From NCBI GenBank assembly GCA_034770075.1, contig CM068388.1, positions 65,396,889-65,460,888 on the forward strand: a DNA stretch of 64,000 nt, in the 5' to 3' direction. The notes beneath the pieces are model-generated. The model saw only the letters and a program-made list of their open reading frames with translations. It did not search any database and was not told the origin of the DNA. Shown here in pieces: positions 35,468-47,599 of this stretch (its first letter is position 1; the number at the start of each line of letters is the position of its first letter). The translations under genes were made by a program, and so were the position numbers. The DNA comes from Aralia elata. Lineage: Eukaryota > Streptophyta > Magnoliopsida > Apiales > Araliaceae.

Positions 35468-38173
35468 CTACATTACTCCCCCCGCTGGTATATCTCTAGC
35501 TTTACATTTGAACAATTCATAAGCTATTCTATACCTAAAGACCGATATATCATCCGCTGACCATTGTTCATTGCTCATGTCTATATTGCCCCGCACGAGG
35601 TAGTCGACATACTTGCAAACAAATATCCCGCAATCGTAATGATTATCCTGTACGGGTCGACTCTTTGAACTCTGGACCTTTGGAGGTGTACGTGTCCAAT
35701 CGTCGAACGGGTTACCCATTCGCAATATCAACGGTATCAATTGTACCTATAATAACAACAACGTCATGAAAATGTGCATATATATCGGGGAAAACTAAAC
35801 GATTGTATTGAAAAATTTAAATGTGTGACGTACCGCGACATCGACGTAGTCCTTGTACATTTCAGTGAGCTTTATGTAGGGTGTGTCATTATATAGCGGG
35901 TCGAGAATAGAAACCTTCCATGCTGAAACCACAAAGGTTAACAGTATGAAATGACTGTTTACAGGGACACATATAGGCATGAAGATAAAGTCGCACTCAT
36001 GCAATGGGGGTCCCGCTTGAGGCATAACATATGACTGGCAGAAACTATCTCCACGAATTTGGTCCCCAGTAGACAAGGCACCTTTCCCCAAATGCATGAA
36101 GTAGGAGGGCATGAAGCCAAATTTGGCCCATCTATTTATCCCCTCGCGCTGATATTTGTCTTCACGATCCCGCAAAAGACACATATACGCATCCATCACT
36201 GTCTCGTATAGCCAAATTCTGGGTCACAAAGAATTCATCTCTTCGTGACCCAACGTGTACCATTGCTGGGGGTGCTCGATGGGAAATAATGTTGGATTCG
36301 CCGGTGATGAGTTGAAGAAGTTCTCGTTGATAAATCCAATCTTGTGCCCATGGAGTCTTTTTGTGATAGAGCCTTTAGGTCCATATTCTTCTAGTGCAAC
36401 ATCATCCCCAATAAATGCAGATGCACCCTCGCCAGTAAGCTGAGTAAGCTGGGACATATCAGTAGTAGCCTGGGTGCTAGGGATGTACACGTCGAGGGCA
36501 GCCGACGAGGTTGGAATCTCTGAATCCTCAGCCCCCATATACTCCCCCCCCCCCACTCCTGACATCCGCATCATACAACTCATATAGTTGATCCCATCCC
36601 TCTTTCATGTGATTGTATTCGGGAGGAAAGTCTTGCTTCAACTTCAATATTTTGTCCAAGAGAGATTTTGCGCCCTCAATCTGTGGAAAAAAAAGGGCGA
36701 AAATAAGAAGACACATACGAACACATGGGGATAATATCAAAGAGTACAATATAGAACAATTCAAATTAAAAAATAATATATTATCTTCTTTACCATGCTA
36801 ACCATACGATGCTGATTATATACAAAGCGAGGCTCGTAGGTAGTGTTGGGATCTCCTTCGCGTCGAGGGCGGTGCAGGTATCGTCGGGTAATTTTGTTGT
36901 ACCACTTGAAGTACGTATCCATGGGGATAGTGTTTGGAACCTACTGGACTTGTCCCTCAAATGCTACCATATATAGTTCCCACTGCTCAATGTACTCCTT
37001 CCTCATTTCTCTGTAATCCACTGGCTCAAATGACTGTCTCATGGCCTGTCTCAAAGCATCATGCCTCTCAGCCGGGGACGGAATTCCTTGTATATACCCA
37101 TATTGTCTCATTATCCGGCCAGGCATTTGATACTCGATAATATCAAAATGAATCAATGGGACCCGAGCGGATCCTGCCATTCGAGCCTCATAGTTATAGA
37201 ACCTCCAGTTATCATCCCATTGCTTGTATGGCCGCCATACTACCTCCCACTTGGGTTGCCTATCAAATTCGCCCCGATAGAAAGATAGATGGTGATGGGG
37301 ATCATCCCGCTTATCACCATATTGATGTTTAGCGGAGTATGCCCATGTAGTTGCTCTAGGGAACCAAGTCACAGAATTTGGCCTAGCGTTAGGCCTTCCA
37401 ACTAAAAAACGCTCATGTGCCCAAATTTGTAATAAAGTGACACAACCATTGACATAATTACTCCCTTTCCTAGTTGCTGTATACAAACCCCGATATAAAT
37501 ATGCCAAACAGGCGGCACCCCATGCATATGTGGCAATCTCAATTGACTCAACAATAAAATACATATATCTAGGGTGTACAGTGTTCTTTGACCTTGTGGG
37601 AAACAAAACCGCCCCGCATAGCCAAAGGACGTATGCCTTTGTATATACCCCAACCATAATCCTATCAGCATTGTCTGGGAGTTTAGAGAAATTCGTATGC
37701 AACCATACTAGGGAAATACCACGTCTTTTTTTGACATTGTCCCATTCTGAAACCCACTGAGCCCCAAAAATTTCCCTAAAATAAGTTAAAGGGGCATCAA
37801 ATGAAGGACAAGTTAAAGGCTTACCCAATACCGGCATGCGAAAAATAAAGTGCACATCCTCCAATGTTATTGTTGTTTCACCACATTTCATATGAAACGT
37901 ATTTGTCTCCGGCCGCCATCTCTCAATTAGGGCAGATACAAGACTGGCATCCGTTCTCGTCACTACTGCCGGATAACTAAACCCTCCAAAGCCCCATCCC
38001 TTTAACAGTTTTTTTTGTAAGCTGGTCAGTTCCCATTTATCATATATTGTTGATGTCGTTTGGGTCGACATCAGTGTACCCCTTTTAATCCCATTCCATA
38101 CATCTTCTGAAACATGATTTTCTTGATCATAAAGGACACTACGATCAATGGGTCCAGGCAGCCAATTGTCCAT
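35468..38173 (-). pseudogene. Plant mobile domain / Ulp1-like (C48) protease gene of the MULE
   Basis: Three exons fit canonical splice sites in phase: 38,173-36,794, 36,680-35,834 and 35,746-35,468. Exon 1 encodes a plant mobile domain (about residues 45-400: WELTSLQKKLLKGWGFGGF, ALIERWRPETNTFHMKCGE, TITLEDVHFIFRMPVLGKPL). Exons 2 and 3 encode a Ulp1-type cysteine protease with its expected residues: His in NSHFILL, Asp in ILDPLYND, and Gln and Cys in PVQDNHYDCGIFVCKY. Such proteases cleave SUMO-type isopeptide bonds in host proteins; a role in transposition is unproven. Three lesions break it: TAG at 36,941-36,943, TGA at 36,224-36,226, and an 11-G run (C run at 36,544-36,554) one base out of frame. 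Without these the product would be about 830 residues. The G run could be a sequencing artefact. Confidence 0.85.
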
Positions 38174-38699
38174 ATTTACCCTACAATATAAACAACAAAA
38201 ATAAAACTATTATTCAATGTCTAAATATATGCATGGCCAATAATAATACCAACAACATAAAAAAATTCTATCAACTATTATTTTCTGACAAAAGACCAAC
38301 AACAATAAAATAGTTAACCCAATTTATACATACATAATACCCAAAAATATACATACTAATCACCTAATTTATACACCTAATTTGTATACATAGAACAATA
38401 AAACAATATTACCAACATACATAATATCCAAAAATATACATACTAATCACACAATTTATACACCTAATTTGTATACATAGAATAATAAAACCATAATACC
38501 AAATATTTTCAACATATATAATACCCAAAAAATATACAATCATTCCATCTAATTTGTATACACTCGTACAACAATACCAAAATTCATACAAAAATAGGAC
38601 CATGCTTTCATATACAATGAATTACAGAAGAAATTTGCAAAAAAATTAAGTTGAAACAATACTTACTTTGATTTATACTTGAACTTGAGTCGGTTGACA

Positions 38700-39158
38700 A
38701 AAAGTAGCGGCCAGTCAATTTTCTTCCTCTTTCTTGCAGCAGCAAACCCTTTTCTTTCGATCTGCAGCAAACCCTTATTTAGATCTAACTTCCTGGCCGC
38801 TAGAGGGAGTAGCGGCCAGGATAAATCCCCATAATACCCTCGCTTCAATCCAATTTAATTGTCGTTTTGACTGGCCGCTACTCCCTCTAGCGGCCAGGTT
38901 AAATCTCCACAACACCCCTCGCGCTTAATTCATTTTTTATGCTGGCCGCTAGAGGGAGTAGCGGCCAGTCAAAACGACCCCGTTTTGACTGGCCGCTACT
39001 CCCTCTAGCGGCCAGCATAAAAAATGAATTAATTAATCTCTGGCCGCTACTCGGAGTAGCGGTCGTGCCCTCCCACAACCATACGATCTTATTTTGGACG
39101 GCTGGATCACAGTTAGCCGAAACAGTGCCCGTAACTAACGTATTTTATGGATCATTCC

Positions 39159-39160
<2 letters not shown>
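38700..39160 (-). repeat. MULE right terminus with hairpin units
   Basis: Mirror of the left terminus, with hairpin units at about 38,793, 38,870, 38,942, 38,988 and 39,041 and a half unit at 38,704 (GTAGCGGCCAGTC). It sits directly upstream of the plant-mobile-domain gene and probably supplies its promoter. Confidence 0.88.
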
Positions 39161-39204
<44 letters not shown>

Positions 39205-39206
<2 letters not shown>

Positions 39207-40363
39207 TCAATTTATAATTATAATATTTAGAGAAATTTTATGTACTAATGTATAAACAAGTTTGTGCGTCGCACATGTTCACCTAATAGTTGGTATTCAT
39301 ATTTCATAAACCTCCTTTAAGAAGTTGTGAACAATTTCCTTGAAAGAATATCTAATTGATGTTTTGATTAGCTGCCTTCTTTTTGTTAGGTGAACCTATG
39401 TAGGATCAGAAAATATAAAGAAGATGAAAAATAAGCCTGGGACTTATTCTTGGTGGCTGAACTTATTGGGACGATGGTGAGATGATGCTGGAGGATAAAT
39501 GACAATACTGGTTTACAATTTTGTGGCCTTCATATATTTAATTGTTAATATATTTGTTTGTTTACTTTGTTATTGTTAAATTACTTAATTTTTTATGTTA
39601 ACTCTATATAATTAGTTTACTTTGTTCAATTAATTTAATAGGTTTACATTTTTAATACATTTTATTTGTTTGATTAGCTTAATAGGTTAATTGCTAATTA
39701 ATTTGTTTTAACTTTAATATACTATAAAATTCAAAGATTTTTAATTATCTTGTTTAATTTTATTTTAAGTAGATTTTTATTCTATGTTACAAAACTTTAA
39801 TTAATATTTAAGTAATGTAAATGTAATTTTTTTTTTCTTTACCACCCTAACATGTCACGTTACATATAAGTGACAAGGACATAGTTTCTCTCTCATGTAC
39901 TAATCATTCAGTTAAAAGTCAACAATTTCAACGAATTTTGTAATTATTTATAAAAATTACAATTCAATAAGTCAAGCAGGAAAAAAAAGTTCAGTTTAGT
40001 GATGTAAATGTAAATTAGGATTTATTTCAATATTAAAAGAGTGATTTAACTAGTATTAAAAGTAGAGAGGTGAGAGAAGGAGCTGCTATATTATTCAAAA
40101 ATGATGAATACAATCTACACGGCTGGAGTTTATACCAGCATACTCAATCAACTTAGAAGCTCACGTAGATCTATTGCAACAAACTTCAACTTCTCTGTTT
40201 GACTACTCCATTACAATTATTTCATCCAACTTAATTAAGGATACTACTATTGTACCTTAAAACTTTATTTCCACCAGCAATTAACCATACACACACAAGC
40301 AAATAACTTAATTATAATATATATTACATGTGATATGTCACTTATTTAATCAGCCACGTAAAC
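39205..40363. other. AT-rich intergenic region
   Basis: No gene, exon or repeat boundary seen. The last few hundred bases are presumably the 3' flank of the RIP-like gene. Confidence 0.5.
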
Positions 40364-42108
40364 TCAAAGAAGCCATGCTTGCCATATCTGGTTAGCTGTA
40401 CCAGAAATAGACGAGACAATTATTTCACCAGAGTCTTTCGCTTCCATCACGAGCCCAGTGGCCACATTCGAAATGCTGCCATTATTTTTAAACTGCCATC
40501 GCTGGCCGGCTCCCGCATGACATGTATCAATCACCACATTTTCTGATTCCAACGTGAGGCAGTTGTCTTTGTTCCCATTAGGCCGTATAGTACCCTCTGC
40601 GTAAATTGCCCATTCTTGTGCCGTTTTGTTGCTCACACACTCCTCTATCGACACAGTATTTTCATCATTTGCCTGCAAGCAAAGATCCTTAAACCCAATA
40701 ATAGGCGTCACAATGGGTGCGCTGTTATTGCTAAGGAGCCAACCTTGGCGGGAGTCGTAGATATTGTTGGCCACAGTGAGCTCGGTGCCACTGCTCCCTG
40801 ATAACCCTGCTGCCAACACTAATCCAGACTCGGGATTTATAATTGTTCCGTTGTCCCATACTTGCCACTTGGTGGCAGTAAGCACAGCAATTGCACAATT
40901 ATAAATCATTATGTATAGTCCGGGTTCATATCCATAGGCAGTCATGCACTTTCCGTTAGATCGAATTGTACCATCAGTTTTCAAGGTCCATAGTTGATTC
41001 GCGTCTTCATTAGATTTACATGGCCACAGAATTAATGGATTTCCGTCATTGTAAAATCCACCCTTTACATCTACACAGAGACCGTTTCGACCACTAATAC
41101 GGATGGTAGGTTCTGTAATGTTTGAACAATTATGGTCATCATTAATGCCCATAACATGATCAAGCTGAGTAGTTGAAGAAAGTTGGTTAGGGTTATTGCA
41201 CACGAAAAGCATGACGGCGATGTTATTAATCAAATATTTATTCACTGAGTCAACTGGCGCCAGTTCATCCTCACGACCCACTAACTCAACAGCCGGGTCA
41301 AGTACCCCTCCAATGGATCGTTGGATACTACTCGAGAGGGTACTCCAGTTGTTCTCTAGTGAGATCATGGTACCAGTTGGGTAAACTTTTCGTTGGCATC
41401 CATCAGCTCCAATACTTGACGCCACTAGATACTCGATGTACCTGTACATTTTTTCAAAAGCAGCAGAGTTGTATCAAGTCTGAACAATTATACAATCTAT
41501 AAGATAAACGAAAACGTGGAGTAATATTGAATTGTATATGTATAATGTATATATAATTAATTCTCTCTCTGTGTCGGAACAATTTGTAGCAATAATTGAT
41601 TAATGAAAAGTTGATGTATTATGTATTTCAAAAATTTCTTGCTAACTTACGGTTACCAAAAAATAAAACATGAATACCTGGGATGGAATATAATAATAAA
41701 GGTAGGTGGTCCACCGTATAATTACAAATCTATTTAAAAAAGTTATCAATAGTTATTATTCACGTAATTAACAACATAAAAATTGATAAATAAATTCGCA
41801 ATATATCTCAATTTTATAATTAATAGTGTTAGGTAACTAGACAAAATTTGTCTAATTTATCTATCAATATTTTATTTAGGTAAACTAAATATTTTATGTC
41901 TAATTAAATAGCATTACTCTTAATAAATTAAGTTAGCTAACTAACTACCTGAATCTTACGGCCTCTGAAATCATCTGAATGACAACAATTAAGGAACGAG
42001 CCACGTTGGCGGCTCCTCTGTAGTGACGAAGGTGTTCGATGGATTTATCTAGTTCAGTTATCCCTAAGGGGATCTCTTCTCTCTTTTTTCCTACAGCTTT
42101 CTCGAGAT

Positions 42109-42113
42109 CTGCA
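42109..42113 (+). repeat. Copia target-site duplication, left (imperfect)
   Basis: CTGCA before the left LTR faces CTGTA at 46,912-46,916, one base different. The mismatch suggests a mutation after insertion. Confidence 0.6.
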
Positions 42114-42423
42114 TGATAAAAAATAAGGAAGAGAATATATTTAGGGAGGAAGTGAAATATAACTTTGGATAATACTTGAGAATACTTTAATTTCACTTTC
42201 TTGAAATGATCCAAGTACATGACTATTTATAGTACTCATAGGATACTTCTAGAGCTACCATAATAATTACTACATGACCACATTCATGTACATGAACCTA
42301 ACCTTTACATATTCCAAGATATTTTAAATACATTCATGTACATACATGTACTTAGATATCACCAATTCATGTACTTAATTAATTCAATAACAATCTAGAA
42401 TTAATTTGGTTTAGTTGCTAACA
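42114..42423 (-). repeat. Copia 3' LTR
   Basis: The last codons of the gag-pol frame (LLATKPN, stop at 42,401) run into this LTR. Confidence 0.93.
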
Positions 42424-45400
42424 AGGCCTCCCGTAAACCAAATTTATTCTTCATTCCGAGCTTAGCGATTTCCCTCTTGAAAACTTCTCCAGAAACAGGC
42501 TTTGTAAAAATGTCAGCTAGCTGCTCCTCAGATTTACAATACTTGATATTAATAATTCCATCATTCACAAGTTCCCTTAAGAAATGATATCGAATGCGAA
42601 TATGTTTTGTCTTTCCATGAAGAACTGGATTTTTGGTAACTGAAATTGTTGAAGTGTTATCATAAAACAATGTTGGATCAGCTTCTTGTTTTTGATTGAG
42701 ATACTTCAAAATTCCTTCTAACCAAACTAGATGACACCCAGCATGTGCAGCCGCTATATATTCAGCTTCAGTTGTTGAAAGAGCGACAATTGGTTGTTTC
42801 TTTGAACTCCAAGAAATAGCTCCGCTTCCAATATTGAAAACATACCCTGAAGTACTTTTGCTATCATCAATGCTACCTCCAAAATCACTATCTGTGAATC
42901 CAGTAAGACAAACTGGAACTCCAGTTTCATAGAAAATTCCATAATCAACTGTACCTTTCACATATCTCAAAATTCTTTTTGCTGCTTCCCAATGTTCTGA
43001 GTGAGGCTTTTCCATGAACCTGCTAATCATACTAACAACAAACATTAAATCTGGTCTTGTGGCAGTTAAATACATCAAATTTCCGACCAAACTCCTGTAA
43101 ATAGTTGGATCCACAAGCTTTCCTTCACCTTTCTTGCTTAACTTAAGCCCAGTAACACATGGAGTTAAAACAAAATTAGCATTTTCCATCTTGAACTTTT
43201 TCAAAATTTCCCTTGCATATCTTCCTTGAGAAATAAAAATTCCCTTACTGGATTGGGTAACTTCAATGCCCAAAAAATGATGTAACTTGCCCAAATCAGT
43301 CATGTCAAACTCTTGTTTCATTGAAAATTTGAAATCATTAAGCATCTCCATATCATTGCCAGTAAAAATAAGATCATCAACATAGAGACTTACCACCATA
43401 AACCTTCCTTTTGAAGAATCAATTTTGGTGTATAAAGTATGCTCCTGAGGACATTTTTGAAAAATATTTCTCTGAAAGTACGAATTGATACGGCTATACC
43501 AAGCCCTTGGTGACTGCCTCAGACCATATAAAGCCTTCTTTAACTTGTAAACTTTATCTTCTTCACCTTTTTTCACGAAACCAGGTGGCTGGTCGACATA
43601 GATCTCTTCCTCAAGAAACCCATTTAGAAATGCCGATTTGACATCCATTTGGAACAATTTCTAATTGTTTTGAGCTGCAAGAGATATAATTAAACGAACA
43701 GTATCAAGTCTTGAAACAGGTGCAAATACCTCATTAAAATATTCTCCTTCCTTTTGCGCATACCCCTTTGCAACAAGCCTCGCTTTGTACTTATTGACAG
43801 AGCCATCTGAATTTAACTTTGTCTTGAAAATCCATTTAACTCCAATAGGTCTTTTGTTTGGTGGTAAATTGACAAGCTCCCAGGTGTCATTCCTTTCAAT
43901 AGCCATAATTTCTTCCTTCATGGATTGTTTCTATTTTTCTTCTTTTACTGCATCTTCATGGGAAATTGGATCTTCCCCTGCATAGAAAGTAAAGAAAATA
44001 GCTCCTGCATCTACCGGCTCTGCAGTATCATAAATCTCCTGCAAAGTCCTTGTTTTAATTCCTTCGGGGCTGCTATTAGAAGACTCTTCTGTTGAGGAAG
44101 ATGGAACATCAAATGGGTTCAAGGATGGAACATCTTCACTTGGCATGCTGCTACAATCATCCAAATCCTCCATGAGCAATGGTGCCTCATCTGCAGTATT
44201 TATGTCAGCATCATTGAAAAAAGATTTTTCATTAAAGGTTACATCCCTGCTAATAACAATTTTCTTTGTTTTTGGATTATACAACTTGTAGGCTTTTGAC
44301 CTTTCACTGTATCCAACAAAAATACATTTTTCTACTTTGTCATCAAGTTTTGTTCTTATTGCATCTGGCATATGAGCAAAAGCTACACTTCCAAAGATCT
44401 TCAAATGTTGGACATTTGGTTTTCTTCCATACCAAGCTTCATGAGGAGTACACTTTTTTAAACTTTTTGTTGGGGACCTATTGATCAAATAAACTGCACA
44501 AGAAACAGCTTCTGCCCAAAATTGGCGTGGCAACCTTTTTCTTTTCAGCATGCACCGAACCATGTCCATGATTGTACGATTTTTCCTTTCGCAAACACCA
44601 TTTTGTTGTGGTGTATAACGAACTGTCAGTTCATGCCTTATGCCATTATCTTTACAAAAATTCTGAAAATCATTTGAAAGATATTCTGACCCTCGATCTG
44701 TTCTCAAAGTCTTTATGTGATAACCAGAAAACTTTTCAACTTTTGCTTTAAAATTTTTAAAAGCTTGAAAACTTTCAGATTTTTCATGAAGAAAATAAGT
44801 CCACACTTTTCTTGTGTAATCATCAATAAAAGAAATGAAATACCTGTTACCTCCAAAAGATGACACTGCCATAGGTCCACACAAGTCTGAATGAACAAGT
44901 ACAAGTGGCTGCCTTGCACCCCAAGAAAATTTTGAGGGGAATGGATTACGGTGCAACTTTTCCAACTGGCATGTTTCACAAGTCTCCTCCATTTTATTAA
45001 TCTGGGGTAATCCATTCACCATTCCTTTCACTGCTAACAATTTTAGGCTGTCGAAATTCAAGTGGTCATACCTATTATGCCATAACTTGGAAACTTCTTC
45101 ATTAAAACCAGCAAAACAATGAAAAATTTCCACTTTGAGTGGAAGTGGAAATAAATTGTTCTCCGCCAAGCCAATCTTTGCCACAACCTGATTATTTTTT
45201 GACAGAGTACACAATTTATCATGAAAGAATATATCAAATCCCTTTCGCAAAAGTTGTCTAGTACTTAGCAAATTGCTTTTGATGCCTGGAACGAAGTAAA
45301 CATCAGTCATTTTTTCAAACTTTCCAGGTTTAGTTTTGAAAGTGACTTCTCCAACTCCTTTAATTGTATAGGCTCTAGCATCTCCAATTTTTATTTGCCC

Positions 45401-46513
45401 AAAATTTGACTCTACCAGGGTAGAAAATAAATCCTTATTCCCTGTCATATGTTTGCTGGCACCACTATCCAAATACCAAACATGATTATTATTTTCTTGA
45501 CAAGCAATTAACAATGACTCTGAATAATCTTTCTCAACTGATTCATTTTCATGCATTAATCCAGATTCCTCTTTGTTAGATGGTGCGAACCAACATTCAC
45601 TAATTTTATGACCAGGCCTATGACAATGAAAACATTTAATATAGCCTTTTCTCCCTCTTTGATTAATACCACGACATCTTCCTCTTTGAGAATTATTTGT
45701 ATACTCAAATGACTCTTCCTTAAAATAATTATTACCTGGTGATCCTCTTCCATTGCCACGAAAGTTAGAGCCTCTACCTCCGTTTTTCTTGGAAGCCACC
45801 TCTTCCACGTCCACGACCTCCTCCACGGCCGCGACCACAGGAAGCACCTCGGCCTCCCGTAATTTCAGCTTGAGAGCTTGATCATTAGAAGGTGGATTTC
45901 TTTGATTAACACGAAACTCATGAGCCTTTAAAGAAGCCTGCAAATCTTCCAAAGAAAGTTTTGACACATCTTTGGACTCTTCGATAGCTACCACGATAAA
46001 ATCAAACTTTTGTGGTAAGCTCCGAAGAATTTTCTCAACAACTTTTTGATCTTGTAAAACTTCTCCATTAGTTGCCATTTGATTAACAATTGAAGTAACT
46101 CTTGAAAAATAATCAGCAACAGTCTCATTTTCTTGCATTTGCAACTTTTCAAATTCTAAACGCAAAGATTGAAGTCGTACCTTTTTTACTTTTTCTTCAC
46201 CTTTATATATTGATTGCAAAATATCCCAAGCTTCCTTTGAAGTTGTTGCCTTTGAAATTCTATCAAAAATTGGCCTTTCAATTGCTTGATAAATTTGAAA
46301 GAGCGCCTTATTATCCTTCTCTCTTTTATCATTTAGGCTATTTTTCTGAACTTGTGATAAACCATCTTCAGTTTCCGGTTCATCATAGCCATCTTCAACA
46401 ATACTCCACAACTTAAAGGACTTTAATAATACCTTCATATTATGGCTCCAATAATCAAAGTCTTCTCAGTTGAAGCGACTAATTAGAGAGACTAGATTGT
46501 TTGAATTTGTCAT
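42401..46513 (-). pseudogene. Copia gag-pol polyprotein with three in-frame stops
   Basis: One frame runs from ATG at 46,513 to the stop at 42,401. Domains: gag, zinc knuckle (CFHCHRPGHKISEC, about 45,610-45,650), aspartic protease (YLDSGASKHMTG), gag-pre-integrase (LWHNRYDHLNFDSL), integrase with HSDLCGP, RTDRGSEYL and NGVCERKNRT (catalytic residues kept), reverse transcriptase (ARLVAKGYAQKEG, MDVKSAFLNG, YVDDLIFTGND) and RNase H (GFTDSDFGGS, STTEAEYIAAAHAGCHLVW). Only single-base lesions spoil it: TGA at 46,466-46,468, TAG at 43,931-43,933 and TAG at 43,661-43,663. Everything between is open. The copy cannot make full-length polyprotein but decayed recently. Confidence 0.93.
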
Positions 46514-46586
46514 CACGACGTTGCTTGAGACTTCCTTGACTTGTTATTTGCCAATTGAGACTCTGGGTCTTCTTTTTTTTCGACAG

Positions 46587-46598
46587 GCTCTGATGCCA
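46587..46598 (-). promoter_or_regulatory. Copia primer-binding site
   Basis: TGGCATCAGAGC on the minus strand, three bases from the LTR end, is a one-base variant of the usual tRNA-iMet primer site. Confidence 0.8.
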
Positions 46599-46601
46599 AT
46601 T

Positions 46602-46911
46602 TGATGGAAAATAAGGAAGAGAATATATTTAGGGAGGAAGTGAAATATAACTTTGGATAATACTTGAGAACACTTTGATTTCACTTTCTTGAAATGATCT
46701 AAGTACATGACTATTTATAGTACTCATAGGATACTTGTAGAGCTACCATAATAATTACTACATGACCACATTCATGTACATGAACCTAACCTTTACATAT
46801 TCCAAGATATTTTAAATACATTCATGTACATACATGTACTTAGATATCACCAATTCATGTACTTAATTAATTCAATAACAATCTAGAATTAATTTGGTTT
46901 AATTGCTAACA
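46602..46911 (-). repeat. Copia 5' LTR
   Basis: A TATA-like CTATAAATAGTCATG lies on the minus strand near 46,720 and could drive transcription of the element. Confidence 0.93.
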
Positions 46912-47584
46912 CTGTATAACTGCAGCCAAATGGCAACTCAGTTTTGTTTACCACCAAGATAGATGTGTCAGCAGTAGAATCATTAAAGTAGTAAAACTGA
47001 TCTCCGGTCAAATAACCCCCCACGTGTAAATTGGTGGCATTTATTACCAAAGTGACGAGTGCCTCTTCTGAATTAACGAGTTCCACCATAACAAACGTGG
47101 AGGACTCGCGCAGCCTCGGCACTCCGTGGATGAGATCCTTTGGTTCAGTCATCAGTGCTTACCAAGAGATGTCGCATGTCCTTGATGAATTTTGTGAAGC
47201 TTTCTCTGGTACTGATACCATTACCATCAATGGTGAGGGACACCGTTGGGAAAATAGGATGTACATTATCTTTTTGTGTTGGCAGAAGCAAATAATTACT
47301 ACTGCCTGCAGTTTCATAATCTCCATACACGAAACTATGACACACAAGCAAGGCTACAACTGCAACAAGCTCCACCTTTCTGTTTCCTGACATTGCTAGC
47401 CGCATAATCTGCATGGATGCAAAATAATCTCTTATGATTACATAAATAAAAATAACCTTTTATCCATAAACAATTAAAAAGAAAATACAAAAGTATATTG
47501 GAAGAACAATACTTACGTACGTAAGTCTTTGAAGATAGATAGTCTTGTAAGAAAGATTGATGGAACAATGGCTTTCACTCAGAG

Positions 47585-47594
47585 CTATTTATAG
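47585..47594 (-). promoter_or_regulatory. Likely TATA box of the RIP-like gene
   Basis: CTATAAATAG on the minus strand lies about 170 bases upstream of the first ATG. Between them a GTAAGTATT donor (near 47,518) and a CATGCAG acceptor (near 47,408) could define an intron in the 5' leader. In that case translation would start at a nearby downstream ATG. Confidence 0.5.
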
Positions 47595-47599
47595 ATAGA

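Larger units (their letters stand above)
31651..39160 (-). mobile_element. Two-gene Mutator-like element (MULE), 7.5 kb
   Basis: The ends are GGGGAATGATCC at 31,651 and its complement at 39,160. The inverted repeats match over about 320 bp (31,651-32,005 against 38,845-39,160) with few differences. Inside are two genes on the minus strand: a FAR1-type MULE transposase and a plant-mobile-domain/Ulp1-protease gene. Hairpin repeats lie in both ends and between the genes. Both flanks are (TA)n, so the expected 8-11-bp target duplication is masked. MULEs that carry Ulp1-like proteases or plant mobile domains are known in plants; the three-cluster hairpin design is what stands out here. Confidence 0.92.
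42114..46911 (-). mobile_element. Copia retrotransposon inserted in the RIP-like gene
   Basis: Two 310-bp LTRs (42,114-42,423 and 46,602-46,911) start TGTTAGCAA on the minus strand and end ATCA. A primer site, a single gag-pol frame and a purine tract (ACGGGAGGCCT beside the 3' LTR) are present. By eye the LTRs differ at about seven positions. The element lies in the same orientation as the host gene and splits its A-chain region. Confidence 0.95.
40364..47414 (-). pseudogene. Type 2 ribosome-inactivating-protein-like gene, split by a Copia element
   Basis: The gene reads right to left in pieces: 47,414-46,912 (N-terminal hydrophobic signal and first part of the A-chain domain), 42,113-41,949 (A-chain segment with the family's active-site Glu and Arg) and 41,441-40,364 (end of the A chain, linker, and a B chain with two ricin-type beta-trefoil lectin domains carrying QxW repeats). 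The total, about 580 codons, fits a type 2 RIP precursor, a secreted or vacuolar rRNA N-glycosidase joined to a lectin. The coding sequence is broken twice: a frame change near 47,150 and the 4.8-kb Copia insertion at 42,114-46,911. An AG/GTAGTT donor at 41,949 and a TACAG acceptor at 41,442 suggest a 507-bp intron, unusual because the best-known type 2 RIP genes lack introns. No full-length product is expected from this copy. Confidence 0.88.
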
